Positions 12,172-21,611 of a DNA stretch of 64,000 nucleotides are shown one piece after another. The position numbers and the translations under genes were made by a program. The notes beneath the pieces are model-generated. The model was not told the origin of the DNA and did not search any database. It saw nothing but the letters and a program-made list of their open reading frames with translations. The first letter of the stretch is position 1, and every line of letters starts with the position of its first letter. This DNA comes from Akkermansiaceae bacterium (GTDB taxonomy: Bacteria; Verrucomicrobiota; Verrucomicrobiia; Verrucomicrobiales; Akkermansiaceae): the NCBI GenBank assembly GCA_025363295.1, contig JANYEC010000033.1:34256-98255 (forward strand), in the 5' to 3' direction.

Positions 12172-13011
12172 ATGAACTTAATTCACGGCGATTGTCTGCA
12201 AGTCCTCCCCACGCTGCCGGATAGTTCATGCGATCTGGTAGTCACTTCTCCGCCCTACAATCTTGGGATTGCTTACAAGAGTTTCAAAGACACGGCTCCG
12301 CGTGAAGAATTTCTCACGTGGTGCCGGGAGTGGGCGGCCGAGCTTAGGCGCGTGATGGCGGAAGACGGTTCATTTTTTCTCAATGTAGGCGCTGCTCCGG
12401 CGAATCCCCTGATGCCCCATCAACTGATCCTTGCTCTAACCGATGGCGATGATCCTTTGTTCGTGCTTCAGAACACGTTCCACTGGATCAAGTCGATCAC
12501 GATCGAAACCCGTGCGAATGAGCAAATCAGCGCGGGACATTTTAAACCTATCAATTCCCAGCGGTTCGTGAATGACTGCCATGAGTATATATTTCATCTA
12601 ACGAAAAACGGCAATGTAACGCTCGACCGTCGCGCGGCGGGAGTGCCCTATGTTCATAAGTCAAACATCGCGCGTTGGGGTCACACTGGCGGCACCGATC
12701 TCCGCTGCCGAGGAAACAATTGGTTCATTCCTTACGAAACCATCAATTCCCGCGACAAGGATCGGCCTCATCCTGCTACCTTTCCGGTGGCCTTGGTAGA
12801 ACAGTGCGTGCGACTTCACGGAAAGGGCCCGGCGACGCGGTTAATAGATCCGTTTCTTGGGATCGGGACATCCGCCATCGCGGCAAACCGGCAAAAACTC
12901 GCGCACTTCACCGGTATCGAAATGGATGCGCACTATCTTGCCACGGCGCGGGAGCGGATCGAGGAGGAGCTTGGCGGGTTGTTTCAAGAACTGCCGTTTG
13001 GTAATGAATAA
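12172..13011 (+). CDS. Site-specific DNA methyltransferase (beta-class order; amino-MTase)
   Basis: VVTSPPYNLGIAYKSF (motif IV) N-terminal; LIDPFLGIGTSAIAANR (motif I) C-terminal. Confidence 0.9.
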   Translation: MNLIHGDCLQVLPTLPDSSCDLVVTSPPYNLGIAYKSFKDTAPREEFLTWCREWAAELRRVMAEDGSFFLNVGAAPANPLMPHQLILALTDGDDPLFVLQNTFHWIKSITIETRANEQISAGHFKPINSQRFVNDCHEYIFHLTKNGNVTLDRRAAGVPYVHKSNIARWGHTGGTDLRCRGNNWFIPYETINSRDKDRPHPATFPVALVEQCVRLHGKGPATRLIDPFLGIGTSAIAANRQKLAHFTGIEMDAHYLATARERIEEELGGLFQELPFGNE

Positions 13012-13093
13012 GCCCGCGCTGCACGTTTTCACTTCTACCCCGGAATCGAATCACTAGGGTGTGGGGATCTCACATTCGATCACTTGATCATCC

Positions 13094-14146
13094 ATGGACT
13101 CTGCCCTTCACCAACTTATCCGCGATGCCTTTGCAGACGAAGCGACCGATGTATTCCTCGTCGAGAACGAACCGCCGCGCATCCGCCGCGAAGGTGATGT
13201 AGTGATCCTCCATCCCGGCCCGATTCCGCGTGCGGGACTCGAGGAGTTTTGGAAATCCTGCGGGGTCGATCATACGGCACTGTTGGAAGCCGACGTTTCC
13301 TGGCAACTTCCTAACGGCGGGCGACTGCGGGTAAATCTCTATCACACGCTCGGCCGCCTAGCAGCGGTGCTGCGGCCGATCCGTAAAACGATCCCGCCTC
13401 TAGCAGAACTCGGATTACCAGGCCCGCTATTGGAGTCATGGATGCAGCGGCGTTACGGCCTGATTCTCATCACCGGCCCCACAGGATCTGGGAAATCCAC
13501 GACGGTGGCTTCGTGTCTGGATTGGATCAATCAACATTTGGCACGTCACATCGTGACGTTAGAAGATCCGATTGAGTTTCTGTTTGAGAATGACCGTTCG
13601 TTATTTTCCCAAAGGGAGATCCGCTTGGATTCCCCGAGTTTTTCGACAGGTCTGCGCGCCGCCCTGCGCCAAAGCCCAGATATTCTTTTTCTGGGAGAAA
13701 TTCGCGATCCGGAAACCGCGATTACCGCGCTGCATGCGGCAGAGACCGGGCACCTCGTTATTTCCACCCTTCATAGTAGCAGTGTTGTCGAGACGCTGGA
13801 CCGCTTTTCGCATTTGCTTAGCTCGGAAACCGCAGGGGCCTTGAATTTGTTAGCTTCACAGTTGGTCGGAATCATTTCCCAACAACTGCTTCCGAGAAAA
13901 GGAGGCGGTCTGTTCCCGGCGTTAGAGTATCTTCAAAACGAGGCAGCGACTCGACGTTGGATACTTGAAAACCGACTAACGGATCTTCAAGATCATTTGA
14001 ACAAGGGCGATGGTATCACCAATTGTTCACTTTTAGATTATCTGGTCGCGTCCGTTCAGCAGGGATATTTAGAACAGGAAATCGCCCGAGCCGCATGTGC
14101 CCGCCCGCAGGATTTTGATCGCGCCATGCGTGGAATTTCAGGATAA
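13094..14146 (+). CDS. PilT-type type IV pilus ATPase, paralogue 1
   Basis: ITGPTGSGKSTT Walker A; canonical ILFLGEIRDPET Walker B; AAETGHLVISTLH. Confidence 0.9.
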   Translation: MDSALHQLIRDAFADEATDVFLVENEPPRIRREGDVVILHPGPIPRAGLEEFWKSCGVDHTALLEADVSWQLPNGGRLRVNLYHTLGRLAAVLRPIRKTIPPLAELGLPGPLLESWMQRRYGLILITGPTGSGKSTTVASCLDWINQHLARHIVTLEDPIEFLFENDRSLFSQREIRLDSPSFSTGLRAALRQSPDILFLGEIRDPETAITALHAAETGHLVISTLHSSSVVETLDRFSHLLSSETAGALNLLASQLVGIISQQLLPRKGGGLFPALEYLQNEAATRRWILENRLTDLQDHLNKGDGITNCSLLDYLVASVQQGYLEQEIARAACARPQDFDRAMRGISG

Positions 14147-14158
14147 TTCATTCAAGCC

Positions 14159-15247
14159 ATGGCCCGAGAAATCACCGAATACCTCAGAGAAACCATCGCC
14201 CGCGGTGGGTCGGATCTGCACCTCAGCGCATGGGCGCCGGCCTGCGCCCGGGTGAACGGATCGATTGTTCCATTTGATCAAGAGGTATTAGACCCGACGA
14301 CTGTCCGCAACCTTATCCTCGACACGCTCAGTGAAGCACAACGGGCAACACTGGAGCAAGAGTGGGAGTTAGACTACGCACTGCAAGTCGAAGGCGTGGG
14401 CCGTTTCCGCGGTAATGTCCACATGGCACGCGGCCAAGCAGAGGCTGCATTTCGTTTCATTAGCCAAGAAATTCCCGATCTCGATACGCTCGGGCATCAC
14501 TCGGTGGTGCAGGAATTTTGTAATCTTCGCAGCGGACTTGTGCTGGTCACGGGGATCACTGGCTCAGGTAAGTCCACCACTCTGGCTTCGATGGTGCGCC
14601 GGATTTCAGACACACGAAATGGAGTGATCATCACTTTAGAAGATCCGATCGAATATGTATTTCAACATAGTTCCTGCCTCATCAAACAACGCGAGGTAGG
14701 AAATGATACTAAAGATTTTCCGCGGGCCTTGCGACAAGCATTACGCCAAGATCCCGACGTGATCGTTGTCTCAGGGTTACGGGATCTCGATACGATCCGC
14801 ATCGCTCTAACGGCTTCGGAGACCGGGCATCTGGTCCTCGCCACGCTTCACACGGCAGATGCGCCTCAAACGATTGACCGGCTTGTGGATGTGTTTCCCG
14901 CAGACCAGCAGCCACAGATCATCACTCAACTTTCCAGTGCACTCGAAGGTATTATTTGCCAGCGATTGATCCCCCGTGCTGACGGACAGGGGCGGGTGCT
15001 CGCGTCGGAAATTTTACGCCCTAACCATGCGGTGCGAAACTGCATCCGTGATCGCAAGCTCGAACAAATCGTGGGGCTGATGGAAATTGGTTACAAGGAA
15101 GGTAATCGGACTATCGACCAAAGTATCACCACGCTTTTCGATGCGAACATCATCACCCGCGAGGACGCACTGTTCAATTGCCGCGAACGCAAAATTTTCG
15201 AAGCTCCGCCAAAAGAGCCTCGCAAACCAAAATCAATCTGGACCTGA
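14159..15247 (+). CDS. PilT/PilU-type ATPase, paralogue 2, with altered Walker B
   Basis: VTGITGSGKSTT Walker A; VIVVSGLRDLDT at the usual GEMRD position; ASETGHLVLATLHT. Confidence 0.9.
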   Translation: MAREITEYLRETIARGGSDLHLSAWAPACARVNGSIVPFDQEVLDPTTVRNLILDTLSEAQRATLEQEWELDYALQVEGVGRFRGNVHMARGQAEAAFRFISQEIPDLDTLGHHSVVQEFCNLRSGLVLVTGITGSGKSTTLASMVRRISDTRNGVIITLEDPIEYVFQHSSCLIKQREVGNDTKDFPRALRQALRQDPDVIVVSGLRDLDTIRIALTASETGHLVLATLHTADAPQTIDRLVDVFPADQQPQIITQLSSALEGIICQRLIPRADGQGRVLASEILRPNHAVRNCIRDRKLEQIVGLMEIGYKEGNRTIDQSITTLFDANIITREDALFNCRERKIFEAPPKEPRKPKSIWT

Positions 15248-15253
15248 TCTATC

Positions 15254-15949
15254 ATGGAAGCCCCAAGCCCGCGCTATATTCTCACTCGTGCCGTTTTCTT
15301 TATCGCTCTGCTTATCGCGGTGCTTTACGGCATGAGCTTTTTCAAAAGAATTCAGCGCCAATCCGCGATTGTTGCGGAGTTAAAATCGTTCACCAGTGAC
15401 AGCTCATTTTTTCAACAGTTTTACCCAGCGGACGCACAGAAATCACTGGTTCAAGCAATCGGATTGATCGCCGAGGCAAACGAACTCGGCCTCCCGCCGG
15501 ACCGAGCGATCGATGGCGGACTGGGCATCGAGCGCAAGTATTTCACGATAGACGAAGACCACAAGGATCCTCCTGTCCGCGACAAAATCATCCGTAACAA
15601 CCTGAGGAGCAACTATGAGAATTTCAAAAAACTCGGTTACACTGCGGACTTTCATACCCTGCAGGGCATGAAAAATGGCGAGCTGCCAGCGATTCCTAAC
15701 GGCCCTCAAGCCGGTCACAAACCTGAGATTGGAACGATCATCGACCCGGCGCTTTCTCCCGGGATGGAAAGGGTCATCGCAAATCTGGAACTTCGCCCGA
15801 TCCGCACAGAAAAAGTCCAACCATCCGACTTAGAACTCGCAGCGGCCAAGCAACTCGCCTGTGACCTCTCCGATGCCAAAATCATCGAAGAATCTGCCCG
15901 CGACCGGATTCTCGGCAAGCTCTCTTCCGACGCCAAGCTCATCAAGTGA
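15254..15949 (+). CDS. Hypothetical protein with N-terminal TM segment
   Basis: 231 aa ORF immediately downstream of the PilT pair; hydrophobic AVFFIALLIAVLYGMSFF. Confidence 0.65.
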   Translation: MEAPSPRYILTRAVFFIALLIAVLYGMSFFKRIQRQSAIVAELKSFTSDSSFFQQFYPADAQKSLVQAIGLIAEANELGLPPDRAIDGGLGIERKYFTIDEDHKDPPVRDKIIRNNLRSNYENFKKLGYTADFHTLQGMKNGELPAIPNGPQAGHKPEIGTIIDPALSPGMERVIANLELRPIRTEKVQPSDLELAAAKQLACDLSDAKIIEESARDRILGKLSSDAKLIK

Positions 15950-15985
15950 AGCGGAGTTTATTTCGCTAACATTAAATCAGATCGA

Positions 15986-16396
15986 ATGGAAAACCCCATT
16001 TCATCGGAAAAGAACGGAGCGCTCGAGCAACGGATGATCGCGCTCGGAATCACCGAAGCAAGTTGTCTAGAGAAATTCGTCCGCGGTTCCGGTGCGGGAG
16101 GTCAGAAAATCAACAAGACTTCTAACTGTGTGTTTCTCAAGCATCTGCCGACGGGAGTGTGTATCAAATGTCAGATGGACCGCTCGCGTGAGATGAACCG
16201 CTACCTTGCGAGAAAGGAATTGTGCGATCAGATCGAAGCGATCCGCGATGGCAAGGCAACCGCTAAAACCCAAGCAATCGAAAAGATGCGGCGTCAAAAG
16301 CGACCTCGTTCGCAGCGCTCCAAACAACGTTCCGTAGTGGACAAGCGCATTACTTCGCAAAAGAAATCCATGCGCCGCCCGCCATCGAGCGACTGA
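15986..16396 (+). CDS. Peptide chain release factor-like (RF-1/ArfB-type GGQ domain) protein
   Basis: RGSGAGGQKINKTSNCVFLKHLPTG; basic tail; no codon-recognition domain. Confidence 0.88.
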   Translation: MENPISSEKNGALEQRMIALGITEASCLEKFVRGSGAGGQKINKTSNCVFLKHLPTGVCIKCQMDRSREMNRYLARKELCDQIEAIRDGKATAKTQAIEKMRRQKRPRSQRSKQRSVVDKRITSQKKSMRRPPSSD

Positions 16397-16402
16397 TAGA
16401 AA

Positions 16403-17038
16403 TCAATGATCCAGCTTTAGTTTTTTGAGTTTCGGCTCAATGACGAAGCGGCAATACGGATTCTTTGATTTGTTCTCGTTATAATAGTTCTGATGGTAGT
16501 TTTCAGCCGGATAGAATTCCGAGGCTTTCGTGATGGTTGTCACGATTGGATCTTTGAAGTTCTCCTTCGCAGCGGCTTTGGAAGCTTCCGCAGTCTTTTT
16601 CTGCTCGTCCGAGTAGTAAAAAATCACCGAGCGATATTGATCCCCCACATCATTCCCTTGGCGATTAAGTGTCGTGGGATCGTGAAGGTTCCAGAACCAA
16701 CTGAGAACTTTTTCATAGGAAACTTTCTTGGGATCAAAAACGACGTGCACCACTTCCGCATGACCGGTCGAGCCGCTGCAGATATCATCATAGCTTGGAT
16801 TTTTCACCGAGCCGCCCATGTAGCCGGATGTCGCCGAGTAAACGCCCGGAATCTGACGGTAAGCAGCTTCGATGCACCAGAAGCACCCGGCCCCGAAAGT
16901 GGCGACTTCCGCGCCGGCGGGAACTTCGGGCATTTTGGCGGCTACTTTGGCATCAGGGGACATGGTGATTTTCTGTGGTTCGCAGGACGCGAGGGTGGGA
17001 AGAAGTAACAACAGTGAAAGTAAATTTCGGCGAGTCAT
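16403..17038 (-). CDS. msrA: Peptide-methionine (S)-S-oxide reductase, predicted lipoprotein
   Basis: FGAGCFWCIEAAYRQIPGV, SGYMGGSVKNPSYDDICSGSTGHAEVV; N-terminal signal with LASC lipobox. Confidence 0.95.
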   Translation of the reverse strand: MTRRNLLSLLLLLPTLASCEPQKITMSPDAKVAAKMPEVPAGAEVATFGAGCFWCIEAAYRQIPGVYSATSGYMGGSVKNPSYDDICSGSTGHAEVVHVVFDPKKVSYEKVLSWFWNLHDPTTLNRQGNDVGDQYRSVIFYYSDEQKKTAEASKAAAKENFKDPIVTTITKASEFYPAENYHQNYYNENKSKNPYCRFVIEPKLKKLKLDH

Positions 17039-17083
17039 AATCGTAGGATACACCGAATCCATTTTTGTTCCCGAAAAGTTTTA

Positions 17084-18007
17084 TCACCACTCAATTCCTA
17101 CGCCTTCGCCCGGGATGAGGACCTGTTCGCTGATGCCGAGACGTTCCGCTTCTATCAGGAGCCTTTCCACCGGCTCGTCGTGAGGTTCATTACCTAACGG
17201 GAAAGTTCCGTAGTGCATCGGGATGAGAAGTTTCGCGCCCAGATCGATAAAGGCACGCACGGCTTCCTCGGGATTCATGTGCACATCACGGCCACTAGGC
17301 GACTCGTAAGCGCCGATCGGCATGAGTGCGATGTCGATTTCGTAGCGTTTCCCAATCTCCTCAAAGCCATCAAAATACGCGCTGTCACCACAGTGAAAAA
17401 CGCTTTTCCCTCCCGCCCGCACAATGTAACCGCCGAAATCGCGGTGGGTATCGTGAATGAAGCGAGCACCCCAGTGATGGGATGGCGTATGGATAATTTC
17501 AAGTTCTTCAAACTTCAGCTGATCCCAAATGCGCATTTCGAAAGTGGCGGAAAATCCTAAGCGTTTCACAAGGGAGCCGCTTCCGCAGGGGACGATAATG
17601 CCTTCGCGGGCTTGCAGGATTTTCAAACTCGGTTTGTGAAGGTGATCGAAATGGGCGTGAGTCACTAAAACGAGATCCACTTCCGGCACCCCTTTTAAAT
17701 CCAATCCGGGTTGGCGCTGGCGTTTCACTGGGCCATGCCATTTCGCCCAATTGGGATCCACGATTACGGAATGCCCAGCGAATTGCAGGAAAAATGAAGC
17801 GTGGCCGATCCACGTCACTCTAACTTTTCCGTCGTCGGGCGGGTCAAGCACTGGCTCAAGCACGTCCCCATCGGCCCGCCGGAACATGCCCGGAACGATC
17901 CGGTGGCGAAGAAACTGAAGATTCCGACGCGGCCAGCCTTTTTGCGGAAGCAGTCCCGAGTTCCGAGAGGGATTCGAGCTCATCGGTATTTTCCCATTCT
18001 CTTCCAC
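17084..18007 (-). CDS. MBL-fold metallo-hydrolase (NAPE-PLD/UlaG-like)
   Basis: VTWIGHASFFLQFAG, VTHAHFDHLHKPSL, HCGDSAYFDGF. Confidence 0.9.
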   Translation of the reverse strand: MEENGKIPMSSNPSRNSGLLPQKGWPRRNLQFLRHRIVPGMFRRADGDVLEPVLDPPDDGKVRVTWIGHASFFLQFAGHSVIVDPNWAKWHGPVKRQRQPGLDLKGVPEVDLVLVTHAHFDHLHKPSLKILQAREGIIVPCGSGSLVKRLGFSATFEMRIWDQLKFEELEIIHTPSHHWGARFIHDTHRDFGGYIVRAGGKSVFHCGDSAYFDGFEEIGKRYEIDIALMPIGAYESPSGRDVHMNPEEAVRAFIDLGAKLLIPMHYGTFPLGNEPHDEPVERLLIEAERLGISEQVLIPGEGVGIEW

Positions 18008-18058
18008 GTGCCACGATTACTACGCCAGTCCATTCAATCTTGCATCGAAAATTCCCAC

Positions 18059-18835
18059 TTACTTTGAGTAGGCTGCGGCGATTTTCCCAGCCCAATTCAT
18101 GGCGCGTTCCCCGAACCCTCGCTCATCACCCGCATAGAGAATTCCCCGGGAAACATTAATCACATCAGGTGCCGTCCGGGCGGCAGCGGCAAGCGCTGCG
18201 AGATCGCCGCCCTGCGCGCCAAGGCCAGGAACGAGAAGTGGCGCGTCCGGCATTTTGTCGAGCACGTCCGCTGCATTTGTTAGGCCGACGACATACCCCA
18301 CATCCGTGGCCCGTCCTTCCGACTTCGCCCGCTCACCCAGCGCCGTCACTAATTCAAAAACCGAGCGACCATCCGCAAGTTTCTGCCGCTGGAAATCGGC
18401 CGAACCAGCATTCGAAGTAACAGCTAACAGATAGATCCCCTTCCCTTCCCAATCCAGGAAAGGCTCGATTGAATCATAGCCGAGAAAAGGATTGAGGGTG
18501 ACGGCGTCCACATTCCAGCCGCCGAAATACCCTTGCGCGTAATATTTCTGCGTCTCGCCGATGTCACTGCGTTTCGCATCGAGAATGACCGGCACGTCCT
18601 CCGGAATTGCGGCGAGCAGACTCTCTAGCAGGCGGATACCCTCGATGCCCATCGCCTCGAAGTAGGCCATGTTCGGCTTGAACGCGGCGGCCCAGACCGC
18701 AGTCTCCTCGATGACTTCGGTGAGGAAATTTCTCGCAAAATCCGCGCCGCCGTCGCCGGGCCGAGGGTCAAGTCCGACACAAAGGCGCGACCCTGTTTTT
18801 TCAATGCGTTTCTGGAGGCGTTCCGCGTAACTCAT
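18059..18835 (-). CDS. pyrF: Orotidine 5'-phosphate decarboxylase
   Basis: LCVGLDPRPGD, VILDAKRSDIGET, LVPGLGAQGGD. Confidence 0.95.
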   Translation of the reverse strand: MSYAERLQKRIEKTGSRLCVGLDPRPGDGGADFARNFLTEVIEETAVWAAAFKPNMAYFEAMGIEGIRLLESLLAAIPEDVPVILDAKRSDIGETQKYYAQGYFGGWNVDAVTLNPFLGYDSIEPFLDWEGKGIYLLAVTSNAGSADFQRQKLADGRSVFELVTALGERAKSEGRATDVGYVVGLTNAADVLDKMPDAPLLVPGLGAQGGDLAALAAAARTAPDVINVSRGILYAGDERGFGERAMNWAGKIAAAYSK

Positions 18836-18866
18836 GTGGGGAGGTTGGAGACTCTTCGCCCACAGT

Positions 18867-19316
18867 TCAACCCTTTAGGGTGTCTTCGGAAGCATGTGAC
18901 TCCCTGCACCACAGCCAGCCGAGTAGGACGAAATAACCGGTAAATTCAGCCACCTTGTTCCAGTATTGAATCGGAGCATCACCGCCATGACAGCCGCAGG
19001 AAATTTCGAGTTTGTGATACCAAGCCCAGCCGATGGAAACGGAAAAAACGACGACCAGTCCGGCTGTTGTTAGGATCGCGCCCTTGCGAAGAATTCCGAG
19101 CATCAGGCATAGGCCTGCAAGGCATTCGAGCCACGGCACCGAGTAGGCGGCGAGCATATCTAACGGCGGCTTCACGAGGTGATAGTTTGCCACATCGCGG
19201 GTGAAGCGGTCCAGGCCCGTGCCGAAAATTTTCAGGCCTCCGCTGTACAGAAACCATGAGCCTAGCAGCACGCGGGCGATCAATGCGACCACCTGGGATT
19301 TGCTCTGCGGTTTCAT
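18867..19316 (-). CDS. DoxX/MauE-like membrane protein
   Basis: RVLLGSWFLYSGGLKIF; four hydrophobic segments; CGCHGG. Confidence 0.75.
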   Translation of the reverse strand: MKPQSKSQVVALIARVLLGSWFLYSGGLKIFGTGLDRFTRDVANYHLVKPPLDMLAAYSVPWLECLAGLCLMLGILRKGAILTTAGLVVVFSVSIGWAWYHKLEISCGCHGGDAPIQYWNKVAEFTGYFVLLGWLWCRESHASEDTLKG

Positions 19317-19326
19317 GCGTGAGTGA

Positions 19327-20721
19327 TCAGACAGGTTGCAAGAACCGGCGTTGGGCTTCTTCTTCCGGATTGTGCGGAATCGTTGCGTTTTCCTGCTTCG
19401 TGTCTGCTAGAAGTTCGTCGCGAAATTTCGCGATGATCGCTTCGACTGGCCACGACGACGCTTCTCCAAAAGCACAGATGGTGCGACCGTCGATCTGATA
19501 GGCAACGCTTTCTAACGTATCGATATCAGACGGACTCGCAGTGCCCTCCACGAGGCGGTCGGAGATTTTTTTCATCCATGTGGAACCCTCACGGCAAGGC
19601 GTGCATTGGCCACAGGATTCATGGGCATAGAAGGCGTTCAGGTTATTGAGCACCCAAGACATTTTGCGTGTGTCATCGAGCACGATGACGCCGCCGGAGC
19701 CAGCCATAGAACCACAGGCGGCTAGAGTGTCAAAGTCCATTTGGATGTCCCAGAAATCGAGTTCGCGCTCACTGCCATCCGGGTTCTTCAGTTTGAATTT
19801 TTCCTCGCACTTGAGGATCTTCGATGACGAGCCACCGGGGATGACGGCTTTGAATTCACGCCCGTCTTTGGGGCCGCCGCACATGTCGTAGAGGAGCTCG
19901 CGCATGGTGATCTTGCCCACCTCGACTTCGAAATAACCGGGATTTTTAACATCGCCGGAAACGCAAAGGATGCGGGTGCCAGTGTTTCTAGCAACTCCGA
20001 GTTTCGCATACTCATCGCCACCCATCCGGATGATGTGCTTCACATGACAGAGCGACTCCACGTTATTCACGATCGTAGGACACATGTAGAGACCGAGGGC
20101 CGCAGGGAAATACGGGGGTTTGATGCGTGGATAGGGGCGCTTGCCTTCGAGCGATTCAATGAGGCCCGTCTCCTCGCCGCAGATGTAGGCACCTGCGCCA
20201 CGGTGGACGTAAATTTCCACATCGAAGCCCGAGCCTAACACGTTCGTGCCAAGGAAGTTTTTCGCTCGGGCTTCTTCAATCGCCCGCTCGACGATGAGAG
20301 CGGCTTCCGGGAATTCCTCGCGAATGTAAATGTAGGCGGTGTGCGCCCCAACGGCAAAACACGAGATCACCATGCCCTCGACCAGCTGGTGCGGATCCTG
20401 ATGAAGGATGTAACGATCTTTAAAAGTGCCGGGCTCGGATTCATCACCGTTGCAGATCAGATAGACGGGCTTGGTATTGTTAGGCGGAATGAAAGTCCAC
20501 TTCATACCGGTGGGGAAACCCGCGCCGCCACGACCGCGCAGGCCGGATTTTTTCACTTCTTCAGTGATTTCCTTCGGCTGCATGGAGAAGGCCTTTTTTA
20601 GATCCTCATAACCGCCATCGCGCATGTAGCAGTCGATGGACGGGTCCCAACCCTCGCGATCCACATTTTTAAAGATGAGCCGGTATTCTTTCGGGTGAGG
20701 CTGCTTGGTGTAGGTAATCAT
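19327..20721 (-). CDS. nuoF: NADH-quinone oxidoreductase subunit F
   Basis: GLRGRGGAGFPTGMKW, GAGAYICGEETGLIESLEG, ESCGQCTPCREG. Start refined to MITYTKQPHP. Confidence 0.96.
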   Translation of the reverse strand: MITYTKQPHPKEYRLIFKNVDREGWDPSIDCYMRDGGYEDLKKAFSMQPKEITEEVKKSGLRGRGGAGFPTGMKWTFIPPNNTKPVYLICNGDESEPGTFKDRYILHQDPHQLVEGMVISCFAVGAHTAYIYIREEFPEAALIVERAIEEARAKNFLGTNVLGSGFDVEIYVHRGAGAYICGEETGLIESLEGKRPYPRIKPPYFPAALGLYMCPTIVNNVESLCHVKHIIRMGGDEYAKLGVARNTGTRILCVSGDVKNPGYFEVEVGKITMRELLYDMCGGPKDGREFKAVIPGGSSSKILKCEEKFKLKNPDGSERELDFWDIQMDFDTLAACGSMAGSGGVIVLDDTRKMSWVLNNLNAFYAHESCGQCTPCREGSTWMKKISDRLVEGTASPSDIDTLESVAYQIDGRTICAFGEASSWPVEAIIAKFRDELLADTKQENATIPHNPEEEAQRRFLQPV

Positions 20722-20783
20722 GGAAGGGGTCTGGAGGACTATCGCTAAAAAGGCTCTTTTCGCAAAACCGATTTTCTGAAATT

Positions 20784-21611
20784 TCACATTTTGGCGGGCG
20801 GAAGCGTCCATTTTAGCGCCTCATCAAGTTTTTTCAGAAATTCATCGCCAGCGCCGCCCATGTCGTGAAGGCAGTTAGGAAGCTTGAGAACGAGATGGGG
20901 AATCTTTCCCAAATGCTTCAACCACGTCACGTCGTCCAATGGGTCGAGACCGGCGGCGAATTGAGCGATTCTCAAGCCACTCAGCTTGGGTGCGAAATCC
21001 GCCAAGGCAAATGCCCCCGGTCCAGAAGGTTCCATGCCCAGCAGATCGCTCTCCGTGATGCCGAAGCGTCCATGTTCTCCAGGTGCCGCCAGCAAAAGTC
21101 CCACCAATCCTGGAGGTCTTTCGGGAAAAGCAGCGGCCGCGATCGATTGCTCTGCGCCGGTGGACCAGCCGCCATACCAGACAGGGTCTTCATCATCGAG
21201 ATCCGCCCGCTCACGCACGGCGGCCACGGCGGCAGAAAATCCGGCAGCAAGCTCCGCCTGATCGTATTTCCGGCTGTCTGCAAAGCCTCGGCAATCCCAG
21301 CCACCGACCGCGTAACCTTTTGCCACTAGATGCCTAGCAACTTTTTCCTCCCAATATGACCAACCACCGTCGCCCGTGCCAAGAATCACGATGCCGCGCG
21401 GGTTATCAGTTTCATTATAATACAATGTCTGATAGTGTCCATGCGGCAACTCGATGGGTAGAATTTCACCACTTCCCCTGAAATTTCGAGGGAGGACTAG
21501 GTGCATGATGAACTTCACTAACAAAGCCAAAATCACCACACCAATCACGATCAAGATATGGCGCAGCCAGCGGCGTTTTTTAGGGAGCGGAGCGATTTCT
21601 AATTCAGTCAT
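20784..21611 (-). CDS. AcvB/VirJ-like serine hydrolase (putative aminoacyl-phosphatidylglycerol hydrolase)
   Basis: ILGTGDGGWSYWEEKVARHL, VWYGGWSTGAEQ nucleophile elbow; overlaps the upstream mprF stop. Start refined to MTELEIAPLP. Confidence 0.75.
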   Translation of the reverse strand: MTELEIAPLPKKRRWLRHILIVIGVVILALLVKFIMHLVLPRNFRGSGEILPIELPHGHYQTLYYNETDNPRGIVILGTGDGGWSYWEEKVARHLVAKGYAVGGWDCRGFADSRKYDQAELAAGFSAAVAAVRERADLDDEDPVWYGGWSTGAEQSIAAAAFPERPPGLVGLLLAAPGEHGRFGITESDLLGMEPSGPGAFALADFAPKLSGLRIAQFAAGLDPLDDVTWLKHLGKIPHLVLKLPNCLHDMGGAGDEFLKKLDEALKWTLPPAKM

